A model generated the notes under the pieces. The model ran no database searches. It saw only the letters and a list, made by a program, of their open reading frames with translations, and had not been told where the DNA came from. 64,000 nucleotides of DNA. Source: CAVTYH01 sp963773875. GTDB lineage: Bacteria; Planctomycetota; Planctomycetia; Pirellulales; JADZDJ01. The DNA is taken from the NCBI GenBank assembly GCA_963773875.1, contig CAVZCV010000010.1, positions 124,001 through 188,000 of the forward strand, given 5' to 3'. Of the stretch, positions 28,567 through 40,300 are shown one piece after another; position 1 is the first letter of the stretch, and each line of letters opens with the position of its first letter. The position numbers and the translations under genes were made by a program.

Positions 28567-29930
28567 GCCATGATCTCCTTCAGAATTCCCGCACTCGGCA
28601 GGTGGTCGTCCGCAGTCGGGCTGATGTGGCAATCTAAACCTAGTGGATGCGGCAGTTTGGCATCCGCTGCAATTCCCAGCAGTTCGTAGAAACTGGCGAT
28701 GAGGTCACAAGGATAGACCGGTCGATCTTTGACCGATTCGCCTTTTGCGTCGGAAGAGCCGACGATGTGACCACCCTTGAATCCGCCGCCGGCAACCAGA
28801 TGGCTGAAGACAGCTCCGAAATGATTCCGCCCGCCGTTCCACGGAGCCTCCCACTGCACCTTGGGAGTCCGCCCGAATTCACCTCCGCACCAGACAATGG
28901 TTTGGTCTAAGAGGCCGCGATCTGCCAGATCCTGCAGCAAACTCGCCAGACCTTTATCGAGTTCGGGCAATTTGCGGCGCATCGACGGAAAGTTGTTTTT
29001 GTGGGTATCCCAACCTGGGTTATTGATCGTGATGTACGGCACGCCCTTTTCGACCAACTTGCGGGCCACAAGGCACGACTGTCCGAATTTATTGCGTCCG
29101 TATCGCTCTCGGACTTCGTCTGTTTCCGTCGTCAGATCGAACACCTTGGCGCCATCGCCAAGAATCATGTCGTACGCCTGCTGTTCCGAGTTGGCCAATG
29201 CCTGCATCGCCGGACTGTCTGGCAACAACCGTGGCAGCATGTTGAGTTTCCCCAATAAAGTCTTTCGAGCGAGTTGCTGCTCTGCAGTGATGCCGGCGGC
29301 GACAATTCCCTCGACGGCAAACTTTGGTTGCGCCGGGTCGCCGCCAGTGGCGAAAGGTTTGTACTTCGAGCCCAAGAATCCCGCTTCATCAAAACGCCCC
29401 TGCGGTTCGGTCAAGACGATGTAAGGCGGAATCAAGCCTTCATAGCCACCGCTGTATCCTTTGAAAAGCGACACGACTGCGCCGACGCAAGGATACACCG
29501 TGCGCTCGCCAGCGTTGCGCCCGGTTTGCACCATGTAACTTGCGGTTTCGTGTCCGTTATTGCCGTGCGTCATGCTGCGGATGATCGAATACTTGTCCGC
29601 CTGCTTGGCCAACAGCGGCAGCAATTCGCAAATCCGAATCCCCGACTTGGTTGTGTTGATCGGTTTGCCGAACTCTCCGCAATATTCCGAACCGGCTTCT
29701 GGTTTGGGGTCGAAGGTGTCGAGATGCGCCGGGCCGCCCCAGAGCCAGATTTGAATTAATGAGCGTGCTTTTCCGGTTTGCCGCGAAGCTGTTTGGGCCG
29801 CCCATGTGCGAAACGTCCAACTATTTCCCAGCCATAAGCCAGCGGCGCCTCCCAGGATTCGTCCGATTGCTTCGCGACGCATCATCCGGTAACCAGTGCA
29901 ACCGCGACAGTTTACGAAATCTGCGGTCAT
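28563..29930 (-). CDS. DUF1501 domain protein
   Basis: A 455-residue member of the DUF1501 family, which belongs to the alkaline phosphatase/sulfatase-like fold. Visible segments are LIQIWLWGGPAHLDTFDPKPEA, SMTHGNNGHETASYMVQTG, VGAVVS, GWDTHKNNF and WCGGEFGRTP. An Arg-Arg pair near the N-terminus (MRREAIGRILGGAAGLWLG) suggests Tat export; if so translation may begin at the ATG at 29882 rather than 29930. The family is found beside DUF1549/DUF1553 proteins throughout planctomycetes, but no reaction has been assigned that I can state. It starts ten bases after the DUF1549 stop and ends overlapping the next gene. Confidence 0.87.
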   Translation of the reverse strand: MTADFVNCRGCTGYRMMRREAIGRILGGAAGLWLGNSWTFRTWAAQTASRQTGKARSLIQIWLWGGPAHLDTFDPKPEAGSEYCGEFGKPINTTKSGIRICELLPLLAKQADKYSIIRSMTHGNNGHETASYMVQTGRNAGERTVYPCVGAVVSLFKGYSGGYEGLIPPYIVLTEPQGRFDEAGFLGSKYKPFATGGDPAQPKFAVEGIVAAGITAEQQLARKTLLGKLNMLPRLLPDSPAMQALANSEQQAYDMILGDGAKVFDLTTETDEVRERYGRNKFGQSCLVARKLVEKGVPYITINNPGWDTHKNNFPSMRRKLPELDKGLASLLQDLADRGLLDQTIVWCGGEFGRTPKVQWEAPWNGGRNHFGAVFSHLVAGGGFKGGHIVGSSDAKGESVKDRPVYPCDLIASFYELLGIAADAKLPHPLGLDCHISPTADDHLPSAGILKEIMA

Positions 29931-29939
29931 AGCGGCGCC

Positions 29940-31584
29940 TCAATGTCGATACTGAAACTCAGCCGTATTCAAAAGTGCCCAAGCGATGTCCAGCACAACG
30001 CGCCGGTTTGCCGAGTTTGCCTGCCGGTATGCGGCAATCGTCTTGGTTTCGTCGTCGGTTGGAAAGCGCCCAAGAATTGTCAGATACAGCGCATCGACAA
30101 CCTCGCGTGGTCTACCCTTCTGTTGCAAAGCCCGCAACTTTTCGCTTTGTTCGAGCTTGTGCTGAATGTGACTGGAGTTGAGTAAATGCAATCGTTGCAG
30201 CGCAGTGGGGCGGTTGTTGCGCTCTGCTTCAAGACCTGTATCGCGCGGCGAACGGCCGAATAGATCTAGAAACGGGCTGCTGATGCTGGCGTCGGCCAGT
30301 GCAATGGCGTGCTGGCTATCGGAAATAAAAGTGTACGGCTCAGGAATGGCGCTGATGTAATTTTCAGATGAGCCGGTGACTTGATCGATTGCGTCGATCA
30401 AAACTTCAGCTTCCAATCGCCGCACAGGGTAGTAGGCAAAATTGGCCGCCGTGCGCGGGTCTTCGCTGCGCGGAATGCAGGAAAGCTGATATGCTTGCGA
30501 TTTCAGAATCAAGCGATATAGCGATTTAAGATCGTACCGATGGGCGATGAGTTCTCGCTCAAGAACCCGCAGCAATTCCGGGTTCACGGGCGGATTGTCC
30601 GGTCGAAAATCATCTGGCTCATGAACAATTCCGCGGCCGAGCAGCCAAGACCAAACTCGGTTAGCAATATTGCGCGTGAACCATGGGTTTGAAGTGGCGA
30701 CCAGCCAATCGGCAAAAATCTTGCGCGGATCTTTACCCGGGGGCAGTTCGACGGTCGTGCCATCGGGAAACACGGCGATGTTTTCACCGTGCGGGGCCTT
30801 CTCAGCGTCGTAAATGACAATTTCCTCTTTCCACTCGCCCGTCGATTTATAACTGATTTGAGAAAAGAACGCGGCCATTTCATTCAGGCGCACTGGTGGC
30901 CATTTCTCGGCGCGAACACCCATGAATGTCAACGCGACGGTTTGCGCCAATGCCGCCGGTTCCCTGCGCTGAACCGCTCGATAAAAGTTGACCGGACCGC
31001 CGTGGAAGTTGCTGCCGCTGGCGGTCAGCAACTCGTGCGCGAATCGGTCGTACGGCAAGTTCTCCTTGAGCGAAATGCGGATCCAATCATGATATGCGTA
31101 AACTGCTTTCGGCCAAAGATTGATTGGAAACTCCGATTTGACGCGTAAAAGGTCGTCCCACTTGAGTGCCCAATATTGGGCGTACTCGTCGCGGTCGAGC
31201 AGTTCGTCAATCAGAATGCCGCGTTTGTCGGGGCGGCGGTCCTCCAGAAATTTGCGAGCTTCTTCGGCGCGTAGGAATGGCTCCCATGACGTCGAGATAC
31301 ACACGACGTACGAATGTTGCATCCGAACAGATCTTGGCTGGTGCAATACCAAGTTTTTTTAATTGTCCGAAAACCGCTTCATCAACGGGGTTGGACGGAG
31401 CGACGACATTCCCATCGTCATACGGATTATTCTGCAATGCTGCTGACGGCGTCTGATTCTTCGCTGCCTCATCGCCCAAGGCAGCGTTGATAAAGGCAAA
31501 CGCCACGAGAATCAAACACGCCACGAGCGAGGGAACTCCACGGGGAGCCATTACCCGCCCGATATGGCGAGGCTGCGGACTCAT
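29940..31584 (-). CDS. DUF1549/DUF1553 domain protein, frame-disrupted
   Basis: First gene of a four-gene operon. The N-terminus has a signal peptide (APRGVPSLVACLILVAFAFINAALG; start either 31584 or the ATG at 31551), then the DUF1549 motif FVRRVYLDVMGAIPT. The frame breaks at about 31262-31276; homology resumes as AEEARKFLEDRRPDKRG and continues with YAQYWALKWDDLLRVKSE, RRLEAEVLIDAIDQVTGS (DUF1553) and LYLTILGRFPTDDE near the end. Corrected length is about 547 residues. There is no N-terminal cytochrome domain, unlike the larger planctomycete versions. The function of these pairs is not established; an extracellular role in polymer use has been suggested for the group. Confidence 0.85.
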
Positions 31585-31917
31585 CGAATCGCCTCAATAT
31601 TTCACGGCAAACACACGCTCGTTAACTTGACGATCGCACAATCGATGATTGCTGCTATTGCTTTACGGTGGGCAATAATGTGCACTCGGCTTAGAGGAAT
31701 TCACGCCGTTTTGCGTCCGGCCAATAAAAAACCCCGCAGGCAGTTAACTGCCGAACGGGGCTTTTGAGTTATCGATTATGGCCCTTCGCGAGCCATAAAC
31801 ACCAGCCGCATTATACAATATTTGGCAACGCTGCGAAAGCAAATTCGCAGGTGCGGTTCGCACATTTTGAAGTGCTCGCCAACATGGAATGCAGCGGGCC
31901 ATTAAGGAAAAAGACTC
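31585..31917. other. Divergent intergenic region with two hairpins
   Basis: About 330 bases between the minus-strand DUF1549 operon and the plus-strand glycosidase gene. Besides the stem-loop at 31732-31765 there is a second hairpin, TTATGGC (31776-31782) with GCCATAA (31792-31798). No tRNA or other RNA gene was recognised. Promoters for both directions should lie here. Confidence 0.5.
31732..31765. terminator. Two-way terminator-like stem-loop between divergent genes
   Basis: CCCCGCAGGCAGTT is followed by AACTGCCGAACGGGG, giving a stem with a small internal mismatch. On the plus strand it is followed by CTTTT, and on the minus strand by a run of six T. It looks like an intrinsic terminator, yet it stands between the starts of two divergent genes, so it may act as an attenuator in either leader or end an unannotated small transcript. 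Confidence 0.6.
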
Positions 31918-34278
31918 ATGCCAAGACTCAATACTCGCGTGTCGATCGCGATTTTGCTCATTGCCCTCGGTCACCGCACTTTTGCGAGCGAACCGCACGC
32001 TTCGACAAGCGCACCGGCAGTCGTTCCGACCGCCGGGCGCAATTTGAATTTTAACGACGGCTGGCGGTTTTCCCTGAGCGACGATGCAAATGCTTCAAAT
32101 CCGTCGTTCGATGACAGCAAGTGGCGCGAATTAGACTTGCCGCACGACTGGAGTGTGGAAGGTTCGTTTGATTCGAAGCTGGCAAGTTGCACTGCTTTCT
32201 TACCGTGCGGAGTCGGTTGGTATCGCAAGTCGTTTACCGTGCCCGCGGAAGCAAAGGATAAAGTAATTAGTATTCGGTTTGACGGCATCAGTAACCACAG
32301 CACGATATGGTGTAACGGGCGGCAAGTCGGTGAGCGGCCGTACGGTTATAGCTCATTCACCTGTGATCTAACTCCCGCGATTCAATTCGGCGCAAAGAAC
32401 CTGATTGCCATTCGTGTCGATCACGGCAAATACGCCGACTCAAGGTGGTATGCTGGCTCGGGGATCTATCGGACTGTGTTTTTGAACCTCATCGACAAAG
32501 TGCATTTCGAGATCAGCGGAACCTTCGTCACGACTCCCAAGGCCAGCGTCGAATCGGCAAATATCAATGTGAAATCAATTGTGAAAAACGAGCTAAGTAA
32601 GGTTGCAAATGCGACGGTGTTGACGCAAATCATTGACGCTACCGGAAAGGTCCTCGCTTCAAAGGAACAAAGCAGCTCTATTGCACCAACTGGCGAGCAA
32701 GAGTTCTCAGTCGATGAAATCATCGACCCACCGGCACTTTGGTCTCCCGATCATCCCCACTTATATCGCACTTACACTCAGTTAAAAATTGATGGGGCAA
32801 TGATCGACGACTGCACCACCCCGTTCGGAATTCGCGCAATCGCGTTCGATCCACAGAAAGGGTTCTCGTTAAACGGCCAGAGCATGAAGTTGAAAGGCGT
32901 CTGTCTGCACCATGACGCCGGAGCACTGGGTGCTGCTGTGCCAGTACAAGTCTGGGAAAGCCGGCTAAAGCTCCTCAAGGAAGCTGGGTGCAATGCGATT
33001 CGTTCTAGCCACAATCCACCTGCTCCGGAATTTCTCGACCTCTGCGATCGAATGGGTTTTTTAGTGATGGATGAAGCCTTCGATGAATGGACCGGCGGAA
33101 AGAAAAAATGGATCGTCGGCCATAATGTCGGCGAACCCGGCACGGATGGCTATCACACCGACTTCGAAAAGTGGGCCGATACGGACATTCGCGATATGGT
33201 GCTCCGCGATCGAAATCACCCTTCGGTCATCATGTGGAGCATTGGCAATGAGATCGACTACAACAACGATCCATTTCCGCCAAACTCGCCGACTTTACCG
33301 CCGATTGCGGAGCGCTTGATCAAGGATGTAAAAGCCGTCGATACGACACGTCCGGTCACTGCCGCATGTGCCTTTCCAGCGACCAATCAATTCAAGAATT
33401 TGCTCGATATCGAAGGCTATAACTATATGGAGCAGCTTTACCCGGGCGATCACGCTGCCAATCCAGCGAGCGTCATTTACGGCAGCGAGAACTTCCATTC
33501 GCTCGCCGCCTGGCAAGCGGTTTCACAGAACGACTACATTGCCGGGCAATTCCTCTGGACTGGGATCGATTATCTGGGCGAGGCAGGCGTCTGGCCGTCA
33601 CACGCCAGTGGCGCAGGATTGCTGAACCTCGCAGGCTTCCCAAAGAATCAATATTACTTTCGCAAGAGCTTATGGACCGATGCTCCAATGGTCTATTTAT
33701 CGACGCGAGGCGCAGGCACGGGACGAAGGCAGGGAAGATTGGCCACTAGACCCACGATCTATTGCTTCACAAATTGCGATCGGGTTGAACTTTTTCACGA
33801 TGGGCAATCGCTGGGAAGTAAGTTGCATACACCTGGCGAAGTCTTAACGTGGCAATTCAATCTCACCAGCGGCGTTTTGAAAGCGGTCGGCAAGCACGCC
33901 GAGGCCGTGACGGAGTTCGAGCTTTACAAGGCAGAGAGCGCTTCGCAGCTTGCCTTGAAGGCCGATATCACGGCGCTGAAGGCCGATGGCCGGGATGTCG
34001 CGCAAATTGAAGTTACAGTCACAGACAATCACGGAACGCTAGTGCCCGACGCCTCGAATCTCGTGGAATGCGCTGTTTCAGGACCTGGCAGAATTCTCGG
34101 TATTGAAAACGCAGATCTGCAAAGCACGGAGGATTACAAAGCCACTTCGCGTCACGTTTATCAGGGGAGACTCCGAATCTACGTGCAATCGCGCAAAATC
34201 GGCGGCAAGATCAATCTCGACGTGTCGGCGTCAGGTCTCAAGGCAGCGAGCATGTCGATCGATTCACAAGCCGAATGA
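31918..34278 (+). CDS. Exported glycoside hydrolase family 2 (beta-galactosidase-like)
   Basis: A 786-residue exported glycosidase. It has a signal peptide (about residues 1-23), the GH2 sugar-binding domain (NDGWRFSLSDD, LPHDWSVEG, GVGWYRKSF), an Ig-like domain, and the TIM-barrel with KLKGVCLHHDAGALG, NAIRSSHNPPAPEFLDLCD and the acid/base glutamate in NHPSVIMWSIGNEID (Glu445). The nucleophile is probably Glu524 in YGSENFHS. The C-terminus carries a DUF4982-like and an Ig-like module (DITALKADGRDVAQIEVTVTD). Start: ATG with AAGGA about ten bases upstream. It acts outside the cytoplasm on beta-linked sugars; beta-galactosidase, glucuronidase or another GH2 specificity cannot be separated here. 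It is a stand-alone gene. Confidence 0.9.
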   Translation: MPRLNTRVSIAILLIALGHRTFASEPHASTSAPAVVPTAGRNLNFNDGWRFSLSDDANASNPSFDDSKWRELDLPHDWSVEGSFDSKLASCTAFLPCGVGWYRKSFTVPAEAKDKVISIRFDGISNHSTIWCNGRQVGERPYGYSSFTCDLTPAIQFGAKNLIAIRVDHGKYADSRWYAGSGIYRTVFLNLIDKVHFEISGTFVTTPKASVESANINVKSIVKNELSKVANATVLTQIIDATGKVLASKEQSSSIAPTGEQEFSVDEIIDPPALWSPDHPHLYRTYTQLKIDGAMIDDCTTPFGIRAIAFDPQKGFSLNGQSMKLKGVCLHHDAGALGAAVPVQVWESRLKLLKEAGCNAIRSSHNPPAPEFLDLCDRMGFLVMDEAFDEWTGGKKKWIVGHNVGEPGTDGYHTDFEKWADTDIRDMVLRDRNHPSVIMWSIGNEIDYNNDPFPPNSPTLPPIAERLIKDVKAVDTTRPVTAACAFPATNQFKNLLDIEGYNYMEQLYPGDHAANPASVIYGSENFHSLAAWQAVSQNDYIAGQFLWTGIDYLGEAGVWPSHASGAGLLNLAGFPKNQYYFRKSLWTDAPMVYLSTRGAGTGRRQGRLATRPTIYCFTNCDRVELFHDGQSLGSKLHTPGEVLTWQFNLTSGVLKAVGKHAEAVTEFELYKAESASQLALKADITALKADGRDVAQIEVTVTDNHGTLVPDASNLVECAVSGPGRILGIENADLQSTEDYKATSRHVYQGRLRIYVQSRKIGGKINLDVSASGLKAASMSIDSQAE

Positions 34279-34376
34279 TTATCCGGCTCCGGAATTGACG
34301 CACCTGCAGCACTACGTCATCGCAAACGTCCATTAGTTTGTAATTGTTGAATTTGTCGCGCTAGGAGACTTGCACC

Positions 34377-37300
34377 TCACTGTAAATATGTGATGCGACG
34401 ACTTGAATGTCGACGTTTGACGCGATATCCGCAAATGCCGATCACTCCCAGCCCTCCCAGCCAGAAACTGGCCGGCTCGGGCACGGCGGCAACCGATCCG
34501 GCTCCGGCAGTGATTAACGCATCGAGAAGCCCCTGAATATCGCGATTGGTGACCAAATGGTCGCCGGTGAAATCGCCCACCGCTTCCAAGTCGCTTGACA
34601 ACATGGCATAAGACGATTTGTAAACGTTCAGATCGGTGAGGGCCTGCAGAGCCGCCGGCAAGTCTGCCGCCGTCAAAAAGCCGTCCTGGTTGTAGTCGCC
34701 TTTTAGGCCAGACAAAACGGGAATCACTTCACCGGTGCCTAGAATTCGCGAGTTAACTGTGTGTGTGTCGATGTTGAATTGCACGTTCGCAGTCGAAGCG
34801 CCCAGCCCGGACGCATCACTGCCGAAGAACAAATGATCGAACATGCCGGTCCAGTTTCTGACGGTTAGGACACCGAGCCAAGTCGAAGCATCGCTGGTCG
34901 CAGCATGCACAACGCTGTTGCCACTGCCCATATCGAACGATGCACTATTGGTAAGACCTACAGTCCCCAGCGTTTCGCTAAAACCCGCCGTGGCCAGCGT
35001 GCCTCCATTCATCGTCAATGCCGAGCCGTTCGGGATGCGCTCGGAAGCACCTAGCTGCAAAGTACCCCGCAGGATTTGCGTGGGTCCGGTGTAAGTGTTA
35101 TTGCCGTTCAACCGGAGCGTGGCATCGCCATCCAAAATGATGCCCGAACCAGGCACGGTTTCACTAATGGGTCCCACGGTTAGATTCATGCCAGTTGTTT
35201 GGGACCAGCCGGAAACGGTGGTGCCCGTCGTCGGGGAAAACGTGGCGTCTCCACCGGTCAGAGTTACGCTGGTAAAGGTGACCGTCTGAGTAGTTCCAGA
35301 ATTTCGGTTGATGCCCAATGTTTGATTGGCGCCGATCTTCAAGTTGCCCAGACCCGCTGTTGACCCGTTGACATTGATATTGCCAATAGGATTGATATTA
35401 GCGAACCCGGTGCCGACGATTTCAATGTCGTTACCATAGACTGTGCTTGCTGTGAAATTGTTCCGCAGGTTCAGCTCAGAGTACGTGCCAGGCAGTTGCC
35501 CGGCTGTTGTGATTGTGCCGCCCGTGAGCTGAATTTTCCCCGTTCCTGCCGGACTGAACGGACCTGCCACCGAGGTTTGCAATTCTCCCTTAACGGCGCT
35601 GCCCAGAGTAATTGTGCCGGTGTAGTCGCTCGGGCCGGTTCCCTGCAGCCGGAAGCCAGCGCCGCCATCGGGGTTCGCCTGTGCCGATAGCACGCTAATA
35701 TTCCCGCTGCCATGCAGTGTGCCGGTGAATTCGACTTCACTAGCCGTCGCTGTGGTTTGCGGGTCGGCAATCCAAACGGTGGAATTGGCCGTCACGGTAA
35801 CATCGCCGCTGGTGAGAACCGTGCCGTTTGCGGTGCCTAAGCCAACGGACCCCAAAGTGCCGCCGGCGAGCACAATCGGAAACGACTGTGTGGCGACACC
35901 GCTTACAAACGTGCCGCCGATATTGATTTGCACCGTACCTGTGCCAACCGACGCTGCAGGCGATGCTGGAGTGGTTGTAGGTGTAATCAATCGAACTGTT
36001 CCATTCGTTACTAGCACGCCGCCCGTGAACGTACTCTGACTGTTCACGATCAGCGTATTCGGTCCGATGTTTTGGAGCTGACCCGTCCCAGAAATAATTT
36101 GGGTGACGGGAATCGTAATGGTATCTGCAACGCTTCGGTTGAATACGAGGACACCATTGTTCGTCAGAGGCCCGGTATTAGATCCAAGTGACCCTGTGGC
36201 GCCGCCGTTTCCAATCTGTAGCGTGCCGGCACTGATGCTCGTTGGTCCGGCGTACGAATTCGTCCCGGTCAGAATAGTTGTGCCAGTGCCGATTTGCTGC
36301 ACTGAGCCAGCTCCAGAGATCGACCCGATAACGGTTGCAGAATCCGATCGATTAAATGCCAAAACTCCATCGTTAGGAATCGCCGTGGAAGCGATGTTGC
36401 CCGCGGTTCCACCAGCGCCTAGTTGCAATGTTGCCCCGCTACCTATGGTTGTGGTTCCAGTGTAGGTGTTGTCGCCCGCAAGCGTCAGATTCCCGCCCGC
36501 GAGTGTTAGCGCCACGGTTTGACTTCCGCCGGAAATAGTGTCTTTGATGACTCCCGCGAAAGTTGTGGTGCCGCCCGCAATTGTAATTGACGCCGGCGCT
36601 GCGTTGCTGTTGCCAATGATATTCGAGGCGCCACTACCGCTCGTCGCAAGACTAGCAACAGTGATCGTATTGCCATTCAAGTCGAGGGTGGCAGAATTAG
36701 CGCCAGATCCTAATGTCAGATTGGAAGTACCGGGCAATGCCGATGAATTGCCAAGTACCGTGGTTCCGTTCTGGAGCGAGGTGGCGCCAGAATAAGTATT
36801 CGAGGAATTCAGAGTGAGCTTTCCTGTCCCGGTTTTTGTCAGCCCGCCGGTGCCGCCAATTCCCCCGTTATTCAATGCGTAATCGGTGTTCGCATTCACG
36901 GTCACCGAGCCCGGAACGAAATTAGCGGCCAAATTGACGGTGTGTTTAGCAACGCTCGAAGTATCGTCGAAGGTGACGTTGTCCAGGTCGAAATACTGTT
37001 CATTGGGGTTGGAACCCGATTTCCAGTTCGTATGACTCACAAGGTCCCAGTCGTTCGTTTGAGCGCCGGTCCAAGTCAAGTTCGCGGCATTGCCGGTCAC
37101 GTTCATTTTGACCGACCCGTTAGACCCAGGTGTGACGACGAGCAAGAACGTCAACCGCGTGGTGCTCGAAGGCGAATTCAATGTCAAGGTAGCTCCGCTC
37201 CCGACGGATAAATTTCCGGCCGTGAGCAGAGGATACAAGCCCGCACTGGCCGCGCCGGTGAAAATCGGCGTGAATGTCGTGGTTGATCCAGCGGAGAATG

Positions 37301-40300
37301 TCGCGGAATTGGTTACCACCACGAGGTCGCCAACGCTGGGGTTTGTAAGATCGGAGCGGAAGTCAGCGCCGCCAATTGTCATGCTGTTGGCGGTCAGCTT
37401 GCCAATGCTTCCGTCGGTGATCAAGGCACCCGGGCGCACAAACGCTCCCGCTGCCAAACTGACGTTTCCGATCTTGCCGGTCGTCAATCCATCGCCAGCC
37501 CCGCCGAGCGTAGCGCCACCAGCGACGTTCACAGCGGCAGCGCTTCCCAAAGCTCCCGTGACGACCAATGCACCGCTATTAACGCTCGTCGTCCCGGTGG
37601 TGCTGCCAGCTCCAGAAAGCGTTACCGTATTGAAATTATCTTTTGAAATCGCGATCTCGCCAGTGATGGGCGCGGCAAACGTGAAATCATTGCTCCGGTT
37701 AAAATTCAAGGTGGTTCCACCCACACCGCTAATGCCAGTCGTGCCGCTTAAAGCTCCGCTGGTCCCGCCATTGCCTAATTGCAGAGTCCCGCCATTGACG
37801 GTCGTGCTACCTGTGTAGCCGTTATTGCCAAGTAGTGTTAAAGTTCCGCCGCCACCCTTCACCAGCGAGAGCGCGCCGCCGCCGGTGCCATCGCGAAGCA
37901 CACCAGCATATGCGTTCGCGGCTGAGTTATTTACAGTAAATGTCACTGGCGCAACGTTGGCGTTCTCAACAGCCGCTGCACCCGTGAATGGATCGGAGTT
38001 GAGACCCGCGGCGGTCACGCTAAAACCGTTCAGCCGCAGCGTTGCGGTGTTGTTGCCTGTCGAGCCCGCATTAGTACCGAAAGTGACCGCTTGTGGCGTC
38101 GTCGAATTCAAAGCGCCTGCATTGCCGATTTGCACTGTGCCATTGTTGATCGTCAAGCCGCCGGTAAATGCGTTATTGCCGGTCAAAAACAAAACTCCGA
38201 AGCCAGCGGTCGTGGTTGCGCCGCCATCCATGACGATTCCCGAACCAGCTTCGCTCTCGCTAATCGGACCTAACGACAGATTTGCAGGACCGGTTGCACC
38301 AAAACCCGCCGTGGCCGGCGCGAATGTAGCCGAACCCGCGAGTGTCACGGTCGGAAAGACAAGCGTCATACTCGTCTTATTCACACCAAGAATTTGTCCG
38401 GTGCCGACTTTCAAATTCCCCATCGTGATCGATGTGTTAGCACCAGCATTGCCTAACAAATTTAGGTCGGCGAGCCCTGTGTCCGTGATTTCCACATCGT
38501 TGCCGAAAACTGTGTTTACTCCGGCGCTGTTGTTATTGCGGAGATTGAACTCGGTATACGTTCCGGCGAGCGTGCCATCAAATGTGCCCGCTGCGATCTT
38601 GAGCTTTCCGGAGCCAGCCGGACTAAATGGGCCTGCCACAATGGTTTGGAGTTCACCTTTCGTCCCGATGCCATTTGCATTCGAAAAGGAAATGGTGCCC
38701 CTGAAATCGCTGGCCACGGTGCCGCGCAAAACGGAATCCGCCGCCCGCGTCAGGTCGGTTGCTGGTTGAACCGCCAATCACCACAATATCGCCACTTCCG
38801 TGGAGAGTACCTGTCAAGATCATTTCACCATTATCCGCGTTGGTGAACGGCGAGAGCGCTTGAGGGTCAGTCAAGTAAATCGTCGATGTCGTGGCCGCCG
38901 CCGCAGTCAGATCACCCGACGTGAAAGCGTTCGTACCCAACAAGTTCGCTGTTCCATTATTGGCAGCTCCAATGGAACCGCCGCTTAATGAAATGGGGCC
39001 GGACAGAGTTCCGCCGATCGCTAAAGTCGCGCCGGAATTAACTGTTGCCAGTCCAGTTCCGGTGGCGCCTGCCGCCAATGCGCGCACCCCACCACCGCTA
39101 ACCGTCAAGCCGCCACTGAACGTATTGGCACCGGTCAGAACGAGAATTCCTGAGCCTGCCTTCGTGAAGCTGTTTCCCGTGCCGTTGCCAATAATGCCAC
39201 CCACCGTCAAGGTATTCGCCGCGACGGTAACCGTTGGGCTGCTATTCAAAGTGACGGATCCCGCTCCTAAATTTAAACCATTCAACGTGCCAGCGTAGGA
39301 GAAGCTTCCAGCCCATGACTGGGAATTGTTACTGGCAAGCGTGAGATCGGCGCCGCTCGTATTATCAAGCGTCCCGCCATTTAGGGTGAGAGTACCTGTG
39401 CTAATCGCTGAGGCATTTCCCAGATTTAAGTTGCCCTGATTCAATGTTGTGCCGCCGGTGTACGTATTGGCGGTAGAAAGCGTGAGCGCTCTGCTACCGC
39501 TCTTGGTGAGACCACCAATGCCGCCGATCGAACCGCCGCCGCCAATCACGTAATCGCCCGCACTATTGTTAACGGTAACCGATCCAGGCAGCACGTTTGC
39601 ATTCAATGTCACGCTGTAGTGTGAGTTATTGTTGTCGTCGAACGTGACATTGTCGGCGTCGAAATAAAAGTCGGGAGAACCGGCGTTGCTCCAGTTTTTA
39701 TTAATGCCAGGCGTTGCGGGATTCGTTTGGGCATCCCACGTTGTGCCGTCCGCAGGGCTGCCGCCGGTGTTATTCCAGACAATATTCGCGGGGCCACCGG
39801 TGACGTTAATGCGGATCGTGTTGGCGGGCGGCGATGGGGCGAACGAGAAATGAGTACGCCCAATATCAGGTGTATTCAATGCGGGAGTTCCAACCAGCGA
39901 GCCGTATACCATCACATCGTAGAACGGCTGCGTCGCTGGAGTGGTGAGCGCCAGCGTGATGCCACCGCCGCCACTGAAATCGGCTGCCCCAGCAATCAGG
40001 ATCTTGTCGGCGGAGGCGCCGTTGATCGTGACTTTTTCGGCTCCGCCCGCAAACACCACATTGTTAGCGTAAGTGCCAGTGCCTGCGACAAAGGAATTCG
40101 CTGGAACCGTGACGGCTCCAGAAACGATGCCGTTATTCGCAAGCGTTTGGTTGGCGTTAAGCGATAATCCAGCTCCGCTGGCAAGCCCGTTCACATTTAA
40201 AGTGCCGCTTGGACCCACCGTAATCAGCGCAGAGCTCGCAATATTGTTGGTTGCCGCGTTGGAAAGCGCGAGCGTGCCGCCGTTGACAATCGTATTGCCG

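Noticed and set aside
37090..38769. Two long plus-strand frames of 242 and 314 residues
   Set aside because: They lie opposite the giant repeat protein; their Pro/Val/Ala-rich sequence is the antisense of Gly/Thr/Asn repeats.
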